Assembly (NCBI GenBank): GCA_903921605.1
Contig: CAIXQV010000400.1
Span: 1-6,872 of the forward strand
Reading direction: 5' to 3'
Source of the DNA: an uncultured Planctomycetaceae bacterium
GTDB taxonomy: Bacteria; Planctomycetota; Planctomycetia; Planctomycetales; Planctomycetaceae
Length of the DNA: 6,872 nt
Position 1 is the stretch's first letter. Each line of letters opens with the position of its first letter. A model generated the notes under the pieces. The model was given only the letters and a program-made list of their open reading frames with translations, was not told the origin of the DNA and made no database searches. Of the stretch, positions 1 to 6,727 are shown in pieces. Both the position numbers and the translations under genes were made by a program.

Positions 1-108
1 AAGAACGGGGTGCATTGTTCACTGCTGCCTGAAAGGAAATAAGAACGCCGGGGAAGTTCCCGAGCCTGTAGAGCTTTCGGTGGACTGTCAGGTTCGTTGA
101 AATTGAGC

Positions 109-673
109 ACGAAGTGCTGAATCTCAAACATCAAACAGTTCGGCCTGCATCTTTACAAAACGACGCTTCCGTCCTCGATTTTAGCAGGTATCTGAGTCCC
201 GTCGAAGCCTGCTCAGATCTGGGACGACCTATGAAGAAATCGGCCGCCGGGGCCAATAACGGGATGACCTCATAACGTTCTGCCATATCTGATCTGCCAT
301 AACTGAGACATTGCTCACGCGTCGATCTTGCCGTTTCCCCCCCCAACATAGCTTCCGGAACCCTGCCGATTTCGACAAGAATGTTTCGGCTACTGGGCCT
401 TACTTGGGTTCGACTGGCACTAACCCGTGGGGACGGGTTCCGGTTTGTCGAGGGTGCGGAGGATTGTTACATTCCACGCACACCCGCCATTCGTAAAGAC
501 GTCGATTGGCATTTGATTGGCAACTGTGAGTAACAGATCGTTTGAAACAGCCCGTTCTTGAGCCCGAAACACCTTCAGAATGGCTTTGTAGACGAAGATA
601 ACAAGGGATCTTTTCGAATATTCTTCGAGCCCACAATCTGGTCAGAATCAGATTGAGGAAACGAAGTGCTGAA
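109..673 (+). repeat. 13-bp direct repeat, copies at 109-121 and 661-673
   Basis: ACGAAGTGCTGAA occurs exactly at 109-121 and again at 661-673. Both copies are preceded by ATTGAG (102-107 and 653-658), with a two-base length difference between. In the first copy the sequence also forms a small palindrome, AGCAC-GAA-GTGCT (106-118). The repeat is too short to name a family. It may be the trace of an old duplication of this spacer or a chance match. Confidence 0.4.
422..439 (+). other. Perfect 7-bp stem-loop in the upstream spacer
   Basis: AACCCGT (422-428), a GGGG loop and ACGGGTT (433-439) form a perfect 7-bp stem. GGGTT at 406-410 could instead pair with AACCC at 422-426, so two exclusive hairpins are possible. 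No T-run follows on either strand, so it does not look like an intrinsic terminator. Its role is unknown. Confidence 0.35.
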
Positions 674-832
674 AGTACCCCTCCGGATAACTCATTGCTC
701 TCTGGATTCTCTGTTTACCATAAAACACGAACGCCTGGTCCTGCCGGATTTTCAAGAACTGGCATTATCCAGCAATCCCACGCCCCCATAGTTCCGGAAC
801 CGCGCCAAAGCCCCTGACAGCTTAAGTTCGGC

Positions 833-838
833 GAGGAG
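833..838 (+). promoter_or_regulatory. Ribosome binding site of the hybrid kinase
   Basis: GAGGAG sits five bases before the ATG at 844. It is the only strong Shine-Dalgarno match in front of any of the three genes, and it fixes the start of the kinase. Confidence 0.75.
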
Positions 839-843
839 ATCCA

Positions 844-3800
844 ATGTCATTCGCAGAACGTAATCCTCGCCCGCAGATCCCCGCTACTGCGTTGAGGATT
901 GATCCTCCTTCCGGCACCACCAGCAATGTGTATCAGGAGTTATTCGACAAAGCGCCGATTGCTTATATGGTCCTTTGTCGCGACGGACTGATTCTTGAGG
1001 CGAATCAAGCAGCAATCGTTCTGCTGGGATCGGCGAATGAATCATTGATTGGTCGGCGGCTTGCGACCTCATTTATCAAAGACGCGATCGATCAGTTTGA
1101 GCAATTGCTTCTTCAGACCCGAACTTCGGACGGGGTGATGGAAGGAAGACTGCTGTTCAGTCGATGCAATGGTGCTCAGTTCTGGGCTTCGGTCACGATC
1201 CAGAGATCGGACGACACAGAAACTCGACCGTGCTTCTTTATGACATTGAAAGATGTTTCTTCAGAAAAGGCAGAGGAACAACTGCTGAGAAAGAGCATTG
1301 AACGCTTCCAGCATGCGATCGATGCGACGCGTGATGGCATCTGGGACTGGGATATGCTCAATGGCTCAGTTTACTTCAGTCCTCAGTGGGCGCGACTGCT
1401 GGGCTATGATCCGGGTGAGATTCCGCAACGCGTTGAATTCTTCTTTAAGGTTCTTCATCCCGACGACGTGAGCCTCGTGCAGCAGGAGCTGGATGACCAT
1501 CTTTGCGGGCGCACGCCAGTGAAGCAGGGGGAAGTCCGACTGCAGACAAAGACCGGAGATTATCGCTGGTTTCTTGATCGAGGTCAGGTGGTTAGTCGCG
1601 ACTCTTCCGGCGCGCCGGTGCGTATGGTTGGCACGATTACCGACATCACAACGCGTAAATTGGCCGAAGCGGCTCTGCGCGACAGCCAGGTCAGGACCAG
1701 ACTGCTGATCAAAGCCGCCAATCTGGGACTTTGGGACTGGGATCTTCTGACCAACGATGTGTATTTTTCGCCGGAGTGGAAGCGGCAACTAGGGTACGAC
1801 GACCACGAATTCCCAAATGACTATTCCGCGTGGAATTCTCGGCTGCACCCGGATGACGTTGATGCGACAATGGCGGCCGTTCAGGGCTTTCTTGATGAGC
1901 GTCGGTCGGCCTATGACATTGAATTCCGACTTCTTCACAAAGATGGTTCGTGGCGTTGGATACTGGCGCGAGCGGATGTGGTTCGAGACGACACGGGACG
2001 TCCGATTCGCATGATGGGGTGTCATCTGGACATCACCGATCGCAAGATCACTGAACAGGCAATTCATCGTTCCGTCTCGTTGCTGCGAGCAACGCTGGAA
2101 TCGACAACCGATGGAATCCTGGTTGTCAGCTCTGAGGGCAAGTTTGATATCTGTAATCATGTTTTCCGCAGGATGTGGAACATACCGGATAATCTTGCGG
2201 AGGATGGCATCGATGATGTTGTGCTTGAGTATGTTATCAAGCAGATCAAATACCCCGAGCCTTTCCTGTCCAAAGTTAAGCATCTCTATGAGCACTCCAC
2301 AGAGGTCAGTTTCGACACCGTGGAGCTTCTGGATGGACGAGTCTTCGAAAGATATTCCTGCCCTCAGCTGGTTGCAGGAGTGGTAGCAGGTCGAGCATGG
2401 AGCTTTCGCGATGTCACCGAACGCGTTCGGGCAGAGGCGGCTCAGGTCGAGGCTTTCGATCGTCTCAAGAAGATTGCAGGTCGAATCCCGGGGGTTGTTT
2501 ATCAATTCCGCGTGCGTCCGGACGGAACGGCGTGCTTTCCCTATGCCAGCGATGGCATGAGGGAGATGTTCGAGGTTGATCCGGATGATGTTCGGGAAAA
2601 CCTGGCAGCACCAGATAACTTAATCGACCCGAAGGGACTCTGGCAGTCTATCAAGAAATCTGCAAAAGAACTGACGCTCTGGGTTCATGAGTTTCAAGTA
2701 CGTCGCAGCGATGGAGCTGTTCGCTGGCTGGCCGGGAACTCCGTGCCGGAACGTGAACCCGATGGTTCCACGTTGTGGCATGGCGTTGTGACGGATATTA
2801 CAGAACGTCGCGAGGCTGAAACCAAACTTCGTGAAAGTGAAGGGCGGCTGAGAGAAGCCCAGGCTATCTCCCAGATTGGAAATTTTCACTGGGACTCAAG
2901 AACTCATCAAGTCACCTGGTCTGACGAACTGTTTCGGATTTATGGCAGGGTTCCGGGCGAATTTGAGCCCAGCTTTGAATCTTATGTGGCCGCCATTCAC
3001 GCTGATGATCGAGAGCGGGTTCTTAGCAGCATACAAACCGCGATGGGAACCAAGTCCGCCTTCGACCATCAGTACCGAGCCTCACAGACAGACACCGAGG
3101 CCTGCTGGATTCGAGCGCGAGGGGTGCCTGTTCTGGATGCGGCCGGTGAAGTCATTGGCCTGGAGGGTACCTGCCAGGATATCACGGAGCAAAAGCGTGC
3201 AGAGGCAGTGACCGCCTCACTGGAAGCTCAGTTGCGTGAGTCACAAAAAATGGAGGCCATCGGAACCCTGGCGGGCGGCATTGCGCATGACTTTAACAAC
3301 ATTCTGACAGCGATCCTTGGAAACGTGGAAGTTGCTCGTCCGGAATTCAGCGATGGCAGTGCGTTGGCTCAGCGGTGTCTGGACGATATTCAGCATGCCG
3401 GATCAAGAGCGCGTGATCTTGTCCAACAGATTCTCTCCTTTAGCCGCCGTCAGCCGACCGATCGCAAGCTGATTCGACTGAGGCCCGTTGTTGAGGAGGC
3501 CGAACGCCTTCTGCGAGCAACCCTGCCATCAAGGATATCGTTGCAGGTCAGGTGCGATGCTGACACACCGCGTGTGATGGCAGACTCGACTCAGATTGAA
3601 CAGGTCCTGCTGAACCTCGCGACAAATGCTATGCAGGCGATGAAAGGTGTAAGGGGCTTCATCACGATCACTCTGGACTCATTGGTGCTCGATGAAACCC
3701 TGACCGGTACGCATGTCGGGCTGCGGAAGATTCAGCAAAGTTCCGGCGGAGCGGTTCGACTGACGGTCAAAGACGAGGGGCCCGGGATGGATGCAACGAC

Positions 3801-4422
3801 GCTGCAGAGAATCTTTGAACCCTTCTTCACAACCAAACCGGTGGATGAAGGGACCGGACTGGGATTGTCTGTGGTTCACGGCATCGTGCAGAGCCATGAG
3901 GGTGTCATCACAGTGGAAAGCCAGCCGGGCCATGGAGCAGTCTTTTCAGTCTACCTTCCGGCTGTGCTCGTGGACGACAGATCACAAACTGCCGAAGCAG
4001 ACAAGGCTGTCGTACCGGAGAAGCCCGATGCTGCGGCTTCCCTGCAAATACTTTATCTCGACGACGACAACACCGTGTTGCTCCTCCTGAAACGCCTGCT
4101 TGAACGCCAGGGGCACAAGGTTACCTGTTTCGCAGAGCCTCGCGAAGCTCTGGCAGCATTGCGGAATGCTCCTGATTTTTTTCATCTAGTGGTCACAGAT
4201 TACAACATGCCCGGCATGCATGGGTTGGAAGTGGCACGCGAGATTCGTCGCATTCGTGCGGATCTTCCCGTTGCCGTAACCTCCGGATTCATTGATGAAG
4301 AACTCCGCGCTGGTGCGGAGCGAAATGGGGTGAGTGAACTGGTCGCGAAGCCCTTTGCGATCAACGAACTTTACGCGGCCGTGCAGAGAATGGCTCAGGC
4401 CGCTCGTCGCAGGGATGTATGA
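844..4422 (+). CDS. Six-PAS hybrid sensor histidine kinase with C-terminal receiver domain
   Basis: This 1192-residue protein is a cytosolic hybrid histidine kinase; I see no signal peptide or membrane helix. PAS domains lie near residues 29-139, 152-272, 281-401, 409-526, 541-655 and 670-783. Most end in a DIT-type motif (TDITTRK, LDITDRK, RDVTERV, TDITERR, QDITEQK). The phosphorylation helix carries His815 in the H-box GIAHDFNNIL. The ATPase domain has the N-box (Asn924, Asn928), the DEGPGM box (977-982), the FEPFFTTK F-box (991-998) and GTGLGL (1003-1008). The receiver (about 1067-1182) keeps the acidic pocket Asp1073-Asp1075, phosphoacceptor Asp1119, Thr1146/Ser1147 and Lys1169, so both modules look active. 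By family knowledge, phosphate goes from His815 to Asp1119. No HPt or response regulator is adjacent, so the output partner is not visible. Signals and ligands cannot be deduced. The ATG at 844 is chosen for its GAGGAG site. The 3' end overlaps the convergent methyltransferase gene by 28 nt. Confidence 0.95.
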   Translation: MSFAERNPRPQIPATALRIDPPSGTTSNVYQELFDKAPIAYMVLCRDGLILEANQAAIVLLGSANESLIGRRLATSFIKDAIDQFEQLLLQTRTSDGVMEGRLLFSRCNGAQFWASVTIQRSDDTETRPCFFMTLKDVSSEKAEEQLLRKSIERFQHAIDATRDGIWDWDMLNGSVYFSPQWARLLGYDPGEIPQRVEFFFKVLHPDDVSLVQQELDDHLCGRTPVKQGEVRLQTKTGDYRWFLDRGQVVSRDSSGAPVRMVGTITDITTRKLAEAALRDSQVRTRLLIKAANLGLWDWDLLTNDVYFSPEWKRQLGYDDHEFPNDYSAWNSRLHPDDVDATMAAVQGFLDERRSAYDIEFRLLHKDGSWRWILARADVVRDDTGRPIRMMGCHLDITDRKITEQAIHRSVSLLRATLESTTDGILVVSSEGKFDICNHVFRRMWNIPDNLAEDGIDDVVLEYVIKQIKYPEPFLSKVKHLYEHSTEVSFDTVELLDGRVFERYSCPQLVAGVVAGRAWSFRDVTERVRAEAAQVEAFDRLKKIAGRIPGVVYQFRVRPDGTACFPYASDGMREMFEVDPDDVRENLAAPDNLIDPKGLWQSIKKSAKELTLWVHEFQVRRSDGAVRWLAGNSVPEREPDGSTLWHGVVTDITERREAETKLRESEGRLREAQAISQIGNFHWDSRTHQVTWSDELFRIYGRVPGEFEPSFESYVAAIHADDRERVLSSIQTAMGTKSAFDHQYRASQTDTEACWIRARGVPVLDAAGEVIGLEGTCQDITEQKRAEAVTASLEAQLRESQKMEAIGTLAGGIAHDFNNILTAILGNVEVARPEFSDGSALAQRCLDDIQHAGSRARDLVQQILSFSRRQPTDRKLIRLRPVVEEAERLLRATLPSRISLQVRCDADTPRVMADSTQIEQVLLNLATNAMQAMKGVRGFITITLDSLVLDETLTGTHVGLRKIQQSSGGAVRLTVKDEGPGMDATTLQRIFEPFFTTKPVDEGTGLGLSVVHGIVQSHEGVITVESQPGHGAVFSVYLPAVLVDDRSQTAEADKAVVPEKPDAAASLQILYLDDDNTVLLLLKRLLERQGHKVTCFAEPREALAALRNAPDFFHLVVTDYNMPGMHGLEVAREIRRIRADLPVAVTSGFIDEELRAGAERNGVSELVAKPFAINELYAAVQRMAQAARRRDV

Positions 4423-5315
4423 TCGCTGACAGCGGCTGATCGTGTTTCAGGACGAGCCACAAGCGACTCCTGCAATGCTTCAATCGAGCCACCTGCCTGA
4501 TACTCAAATGAAACGGAGACCGTCTCCCCGGCTCGGACCGCAAACGGCTTGTGAATTGGCAGGACAAGTTGATTCATCAGCCACGTAACGGCGCGTTTTT
4601 CTGTCAGCACAAACGCCAGAAAATTATTGGTCAGCAGACTGACCGCGTTGAACAATCCATCCGACTTGATTGTCATCTCTGTGGCGACTCGAAACGCCAG
4701 CGGTATCTCAGCGCCGTAGTCGATCGTGGAGTAGAAAAAAGGATCGGCCAGCCACGAGTCTTTCATATGAGGACCGGGCGGTTCAAACAGTGGCACACTC
4801 GCCGTATAACCGGAGAAACAGAAATCCTGCTGAATTGGTTGAATGGCCAGTACGGATGTGTCGGGAATAAATCGAGGCATCAACGGACCGAATCGTTGGC
4901 GATATCGTTCTTTAAAACTGTGCAACACCTGCAGTTGCTTTTCACGCACCATGCCAACATGCAGCATCTCGCAGATCACCACATCTACCGGTTCTGGTGG
5001 CAGGTAATTCATTGCGTCAGCCAGTATCACAGAGACTCGATCGCCGTTCGAATTGTTTGCGAGGAAAGACTGAGCCGCCCGAGCCAGCGCGGGATTGCGC
5101 TCAACGCAGTAAACATCACGAGCTTTCTGGGCCGCAAACCACGACAGCACGCCAGTGCCACCGCCCAGTTCGAGAACGACTCCGTTGTCCGGTACTGTGA
5201 GATCGATGGCCTCTCGAAACGGAGCCATACGCTGCTGATCCCGCAGCATATTGAAGTGGTAATGCAACGGAATGAACTGCCCCAGAAGATGCTCCTCGGG
5301 CACGTCGATTGTCAT
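4395..5315 (-). CDS. Class I AdoMet-dependent methyltransferase resembling protein arginine methyltransferases
   Basis: This 306-residue protein has the PRMT fold order. An N-terminal helix carries MLRDQQR (23-29), matching the PRMT pattern ML-x-D-x-x-R whose Arg contacts AdoMet. Motif I is LELGGGTG (48-55). Glu72, at the end of the second strand, should bind the ribose. Asp100 fits the adenine-site position. Glu116 and Glu125 are nine residues apart, the spacing of the PRMT double-E loop that holds the target guanidinium. A C-terminal beta-rich half follows, with IDYG (198-201) and VTWLMNQ (243-249) where PRMTs have the THW loop; Thr and Trp are kept but His is absent. About 306 residues matches a catalytic core plus barrel. 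The substrate is unknown: it could be protein arginine, or the enzyme may have drifted to another target. The ATG at 5313-5315 is the first in frame after a stop four codons upstream; no good Shine-Dalgarno site precedes it. It converges on the kinase gene and overlaps its end by 28 nt. Confidence 0.85.
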   Translation of the reverse strand: MTIDVPEEHLLGQFIPLHYHFNMLRDQQRMAPFREAIDLTVPDNGVVLELGGGTGVLSWFAAQKARDVYCVERNPALARAAQSFLANNSNGDRVSVILADAMNYLPPEPVDVVICEMLHVGMVREKQLQVLHSFKERYRQRFGPLMPRFIPDTSVLAIQPIQQDFCFSGYTASVPLFEPPGPHMKDSWLADPFFYSTIDYGAEIPLAFRVATEMTIKSDGLFNAVSLLTNNFLAFVLTEKRAVTWLMNQLVLPIHKPFAVRAGETVSVSFEYQAGGSIEALQESLVARPETRSAAVSDHTSLRRAA

Positions 5316-5527
5316 AGCAGTTACTCAGTTGTCAGATCGTGAGTTCTTCAATTTCTGGAGTCCATTCCCCGGAATCGCGGGGGATACTAATGCAGCCAGA
5401 ACGAATCTCACAAGATCGAACAAGACTATGAGGAGCCTTCAGACATTGGGCGCAACCAGGAGAACCACGAAACCGTTGTCTGCCTGTCCCGAAGCCGCTC
5501 GTTTCAGTCTTACTGAGATCAGGCTAC

Positions 5528-5564
5528 CAGCGATGAGTCATCACTGGCGCCTTCGATCAAGGCG
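5528..5564. other. Two adjacent palindromes between the small CxxC gene and the methyltransferase
   Basis: At 5528-5546 there is a near-perfect palindrome, CAG-c-GATGA-g-TCATC-a-CTG. Directly beside it, CGCCTT (5548-5553) and AAGGCG (5559-5564) form a perfect 6-bp stem with a 5-base loop. The pair lies just past the stop of the minus-strand CxxC gene and about 210 bases before the methyltransferase start. No T-run follows on the minus strand, so a standard intrinsic terminator is not supported. They could be a weak 3'-end structure or a protein-binding site. Confidence 0.3.
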
Positions 5565-5577
5565 GAAGTCTTCAGCT

Positions 5578-5814
5578 TTACCGGCGGGGCAGCATATTAA
5601 ACACCGCCCAAAACGGAGCCAAAACGAGTCTTAGCCAGCCACACGGGCGAATTCGCATCTCAAAGCAGTGCGGGCAGTACCAACAGCGAACCCCGAGCAC
5701 CGCAAGGATCAGCCAAAGTCCAGAGAGGGGCACCTTCAGCAGAACATTTCTGCAGAAGTGGCACTTGTATTTCAGTGACTCCAGCCACTGTCGCGATTCC
5801 TTCGACTTGCTCAT
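5578..5814 (-). CDS. Small double-CxxC protein with a hydrophobic middle segment (hypothetical)
   Basis: The 78-residue product is not one I can name. From the ATG at 5812-5814 it has a charged N-terminus, CHFC (Cys18, Cys21), a hydrophobic stretch from about 28 to 43, then CWYCPHC (Cys44, Cys47, Cys50), a basic patch (MRIRP) and a second hydrophobic stretch (about 60-72) before a basic end (LPRR). Two CxxC pairs spaced like this usually bind zinc, and the hydrophobic runs suggest membrane contact; both are inference. Small proteins of this style are common in Planctomycetota. An in-frame ATG at 5851-5853 would add 13 residues, but that extension is encoded by a perfect hairpin, so I prefer the shorter form with a weak GGGA in front. 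Other frames are open over the same bases; the paired cysteines are the main reason to trust this one. It is on the same strand as the methyltransferase, 262 bases upstream, so cotranscription is possible but unproven. Confidence 0.55.
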   Translation of the reverse strand: MSKSKESRQWLESLKYKCHFCRNVLLKVPLSGLWLILAVLGVRCWYCPHCFEMRIRPCGWLRLVLAPFWAVFNMLPRR

Positions 5815-5829
5815 TACGTTCCCAGCAGA

Positions 5830-5849
5830 CTTTGGCAAACCTGCCAAAG
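5830..5849 (-). promoter_or_regulatory. Perfect 8-bp hairpin in the leader of the small CxxC gene
   Basis: CTTTGGCA (5830-5837) and TGCCAAAG (5842-5849) pair perfectly around a 4-base loop. If translation starts at 5814, the stem ends 15 bases before the ATG and would sit in the 5' leader, where it could affect ribosome access or bind a regulator. If translation starts at 5853 it is coding. TTGGCAGG from one arm also occurs in the tentative -35 region (minus strand, 5902-5895). Confidence 0.4.
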
Positions 5850-5873
5850 GCATATAGTGCTTCAGTTTCTTCT

Positions 5874-5902
5874 AAGGTACGGACAAAATGATGTCCTGCC
5901 AA
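5874..5902 (-). promoter_or_regulatory. Tentative sigma70-type promoter of the small CxxC gene
   Basis: On the minus strand TTGGCA (5902-5897, five of six matches to TTGACA) is followed after 17 bases by TACCTT (5879-5874, three of six matches to TATAAT). The spacer starts with a small inverted repeat, GGACA-N6-TGTCC (5881-5896), which could be an operator. The -10 is poor, so this is only a candidate. Confidence 0.25.
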
Positions 5903-5916
5903 GCTTTCAGTAACGA

Positions 5917-5995
5917 TTAAAAAAGAGGTCAGGAACCCATAGCTAAAACGGCTGGGAAACTGCCTTGCACTATTGGTTCCTGACCCCTTTTCTTA
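5917..5995. repeat. 79-bp imperfect inverted repeat, REP/MITE-like
   Basis: The arms 5917-5942 and 5970-5995 match at 22 of 26 positions when one is reverse-complemented, with a shared core GGTCAGGAACC and flanking ATAG. The central 27 bases have no strong structure. Each outer end is A/T-rich, so a transcript from either strand would read a long stem followed by a U-run (plus: CCCCTTTTCTT; minus: CCTCTTTTTT), and it could act as a two-way terminator. From general knowledge, GGGGTCAG-type palindromes with A-rich ends are often spread through genomes near Y1/RAYT transposase genes. No transposase is present here, so it would be a non-autonomous copy. No clear target-site duplication is seen. 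Confidence 0.6.
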
Positions 5996-6164
5996 ACCAC
6001 CACTTCTCGTTCAATCATTGACAACAAACTGGTACTCAGATGCACCAGTAGATTTTCTTAACTGAGTTCCCGGCAGCAGACGTGACCAGCAGTAGTCGGC
6101 CTCCTGAGACGAACTGCAGCAAAAAATCCATCAGGGAAAACTGGACTCAAAACTCCGTCCCTGA

Positions 6165-6231
6165 GTTCCGGGAGAAACACAAACTTGCTCCCGAGAACGT
6201 AGGGGCAGACGGCGATGGACTCTCCATCGCC
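6165..6231. other. Pair of neighbouring stem-loops
   Basis: First, CGGGAG (6169-6174) pairs with CTCCCG (6188-6193), and past a small bulge GTTC pairs with GAAC (outer ends near 6165 and 6198). Thirteen bases further on, GGCGATGGA (6211-6219) pairs perfectly with TCCATCGCC (6223-6231) around a 3-base loop, the strongest simple hairpin in the right flank. Neither is directly followed by a T-run, so terminator function is not supported. Confidence 0.4.
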
Positions 6232-6410
6232 CCATTTCAGAATACGTTTTTCTTCCCAAACTTCCTGCCCATCCCGCTCACTTCCGTGAGATCTAGTTCC
6301 GTGACCCAACCAATTGAGGTCTCATACTCGCCCGTGGGAATTTGGCACGCAATGCCTCCCGGGTCAAACCCTTTAACGCTCCACATGAGACATTATCAGG
6401 AGCCAATGCC

Positions 6411-6430
6411 GATCAGATCGGATCGGATCA
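6411..6430. repeat. Four tandem copies of a GATCR pentamer
   Basis: The sequence reads GATCA GATCG GATCG GATCA, giving four GATC sites at exact 5-base spacing, with a fifth at 6435-6438. It is a short tandem repeat. If the host has a GATC methylase, this is a tight cluster of methylation sites. No nearby gene explains it. Confidence 0.6.
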
Positions 6431-6494
6431 TCCAGATCACGGAAAAAACAGACGGGAACGATGCTCGTGCCGGTTGTTGGCTTGATGCCGGAAC

Positions 6495-6510
6495 GCCCGC
6501 TTTTGCGGGC
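6495..6510. other. GC-rich hairpin with TTTT loop
   Basis: GCCCGC (6495-6500) and GCGGGC (6505-6510) form a perfect 6-bp stem around TTTT. There is no T-run after the stem on either strand, so it is not a convincing intrinsic terminator. Confidence 0.35.
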
Positions 6511-6605
6511 AAATCCTGTCGCACCGGACGTAGAAATCAGGTGTCCCCCACGCCTTTCCACCATGAGCGACGTTCGGACCGCATGCATGGAACTTCGCCG
6601 CCAGA

Positions 6606-6626
6606 ACACGAGCGATGATCTCGTGT
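6606..6626. other. Perfect 7-bp stem-loop
   Basis: ACACGAG (6606-6612) pairs with CTCGTGT (6620-6626) across a 7-base loop. It is part of the hairpin series in the right flank and has no clear role alone. Confidence 0.35.
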
Positions 6627-6667
6627 CAAAGGGAGGACTCAAGAGTGTGTGTTCCCGGAGCAAGAAT

Positions 6668-6697
6668 CACATCAACGCACAATTTATCATTGATGTG
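6668..6697. other. 8-bp stem-loop with a competing alternative stem
   Basis: CACATCAA (6668-6675) pairs perfectly with TTGATGTG (6690-6697) across 14 bases. CGCAC (6676-6680) can instead pair with GTGCG (6695-6699). The two stems share bases, so only one can form at a time. Confidence 0.35.
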
Positions 6698-6727
6698 CGA
6701 AAGCTTCATCCAACCTGCAGCACTGCG

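Larger units (their letters stand above)
1..832. other. Long region with no convincing gene, upstream of the hybrid kinase
   Basis: I see no credible gene here. Short open frames exist on both strands, but none shows a domain-like pattern, a good ribosome site or a plausible composition. One plus frame is open at the left edge and stops at 98-100 (32 codons); it could be the tail of a gene cut by the window, but nothing supports that. The stretch contains a perfect hairpin at 422-439, a 13-bp direct repeat (109-121 and 661-673), and the palindrome TTCCGGAA twice (353-360 and 792-799) in similar surroundings. No tRNA or rRNA was recognised. The kinase promoter should lie in the last 150 bases, but no good -35/-10 pair stands out. 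Confidence 0.55.

Noticed and set aside
401..440. GGTTCGACTGG resembling a tRNA or tmRNA T-arm
   Set aside because: No acceptor, anticodon or D-arm can be built around it; the GGGTT pairs with a nearby AACCC instead.
131..636. Short open frames on both strands upstream of the kinase (131-349 minus, 311-496 plus, 400-636 minus)
   Set aside because: They overlap one another, lack ribosome sites and have no protein-like pattern.
695..724. TTGCTC and CATAAA, 18 bases apart, as a kinase promoter
   Set aside because: The -35 matches only three of six consensus bases, which is too weak to annotate.
1789..2505. 238-codon minus-strand open frame inside the kinase gene
   Set aside because: It lies fully antisense to PAS domains with clear motifs and has no domain signature of its own; it is a shadow frame.
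4551..5342. 263-codon plus-strand open frame opposite the methyltransferase
   Set aside because: The minus-strand frame carries the AdoMet motif and the PRMT residues; the plus frame is antisense with a composition unlike a folded protein.
5364..5385. Hairpin ATTCCCC/GGGGGAT as a terminator or methyltransferase leader element
   Set aside because: The stem includes a G-T pair and no T-run follows on either strand; no clear function can be supported.
5660..5902. 80-codon minus-strand open frame overlapping the CxxC gene
   Set aside because: The competing frame has two CxxC pairs and hydrophobic segments, while this one has no feature beyond being open.
6082..6618. 178-codon plus-strand open frame in the right flank
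   Set aside because: No domain pattern, rich in Ser, Pro and Arg, no ribosome site, and it runs through several perfect hairpins.
6373..6663. 96-codon minus-strand open frame in the right flank
   Set aside because: Overlaps the equally unsupported plus frame, includes the GATC pentamer repeat, and has no recognisable family.
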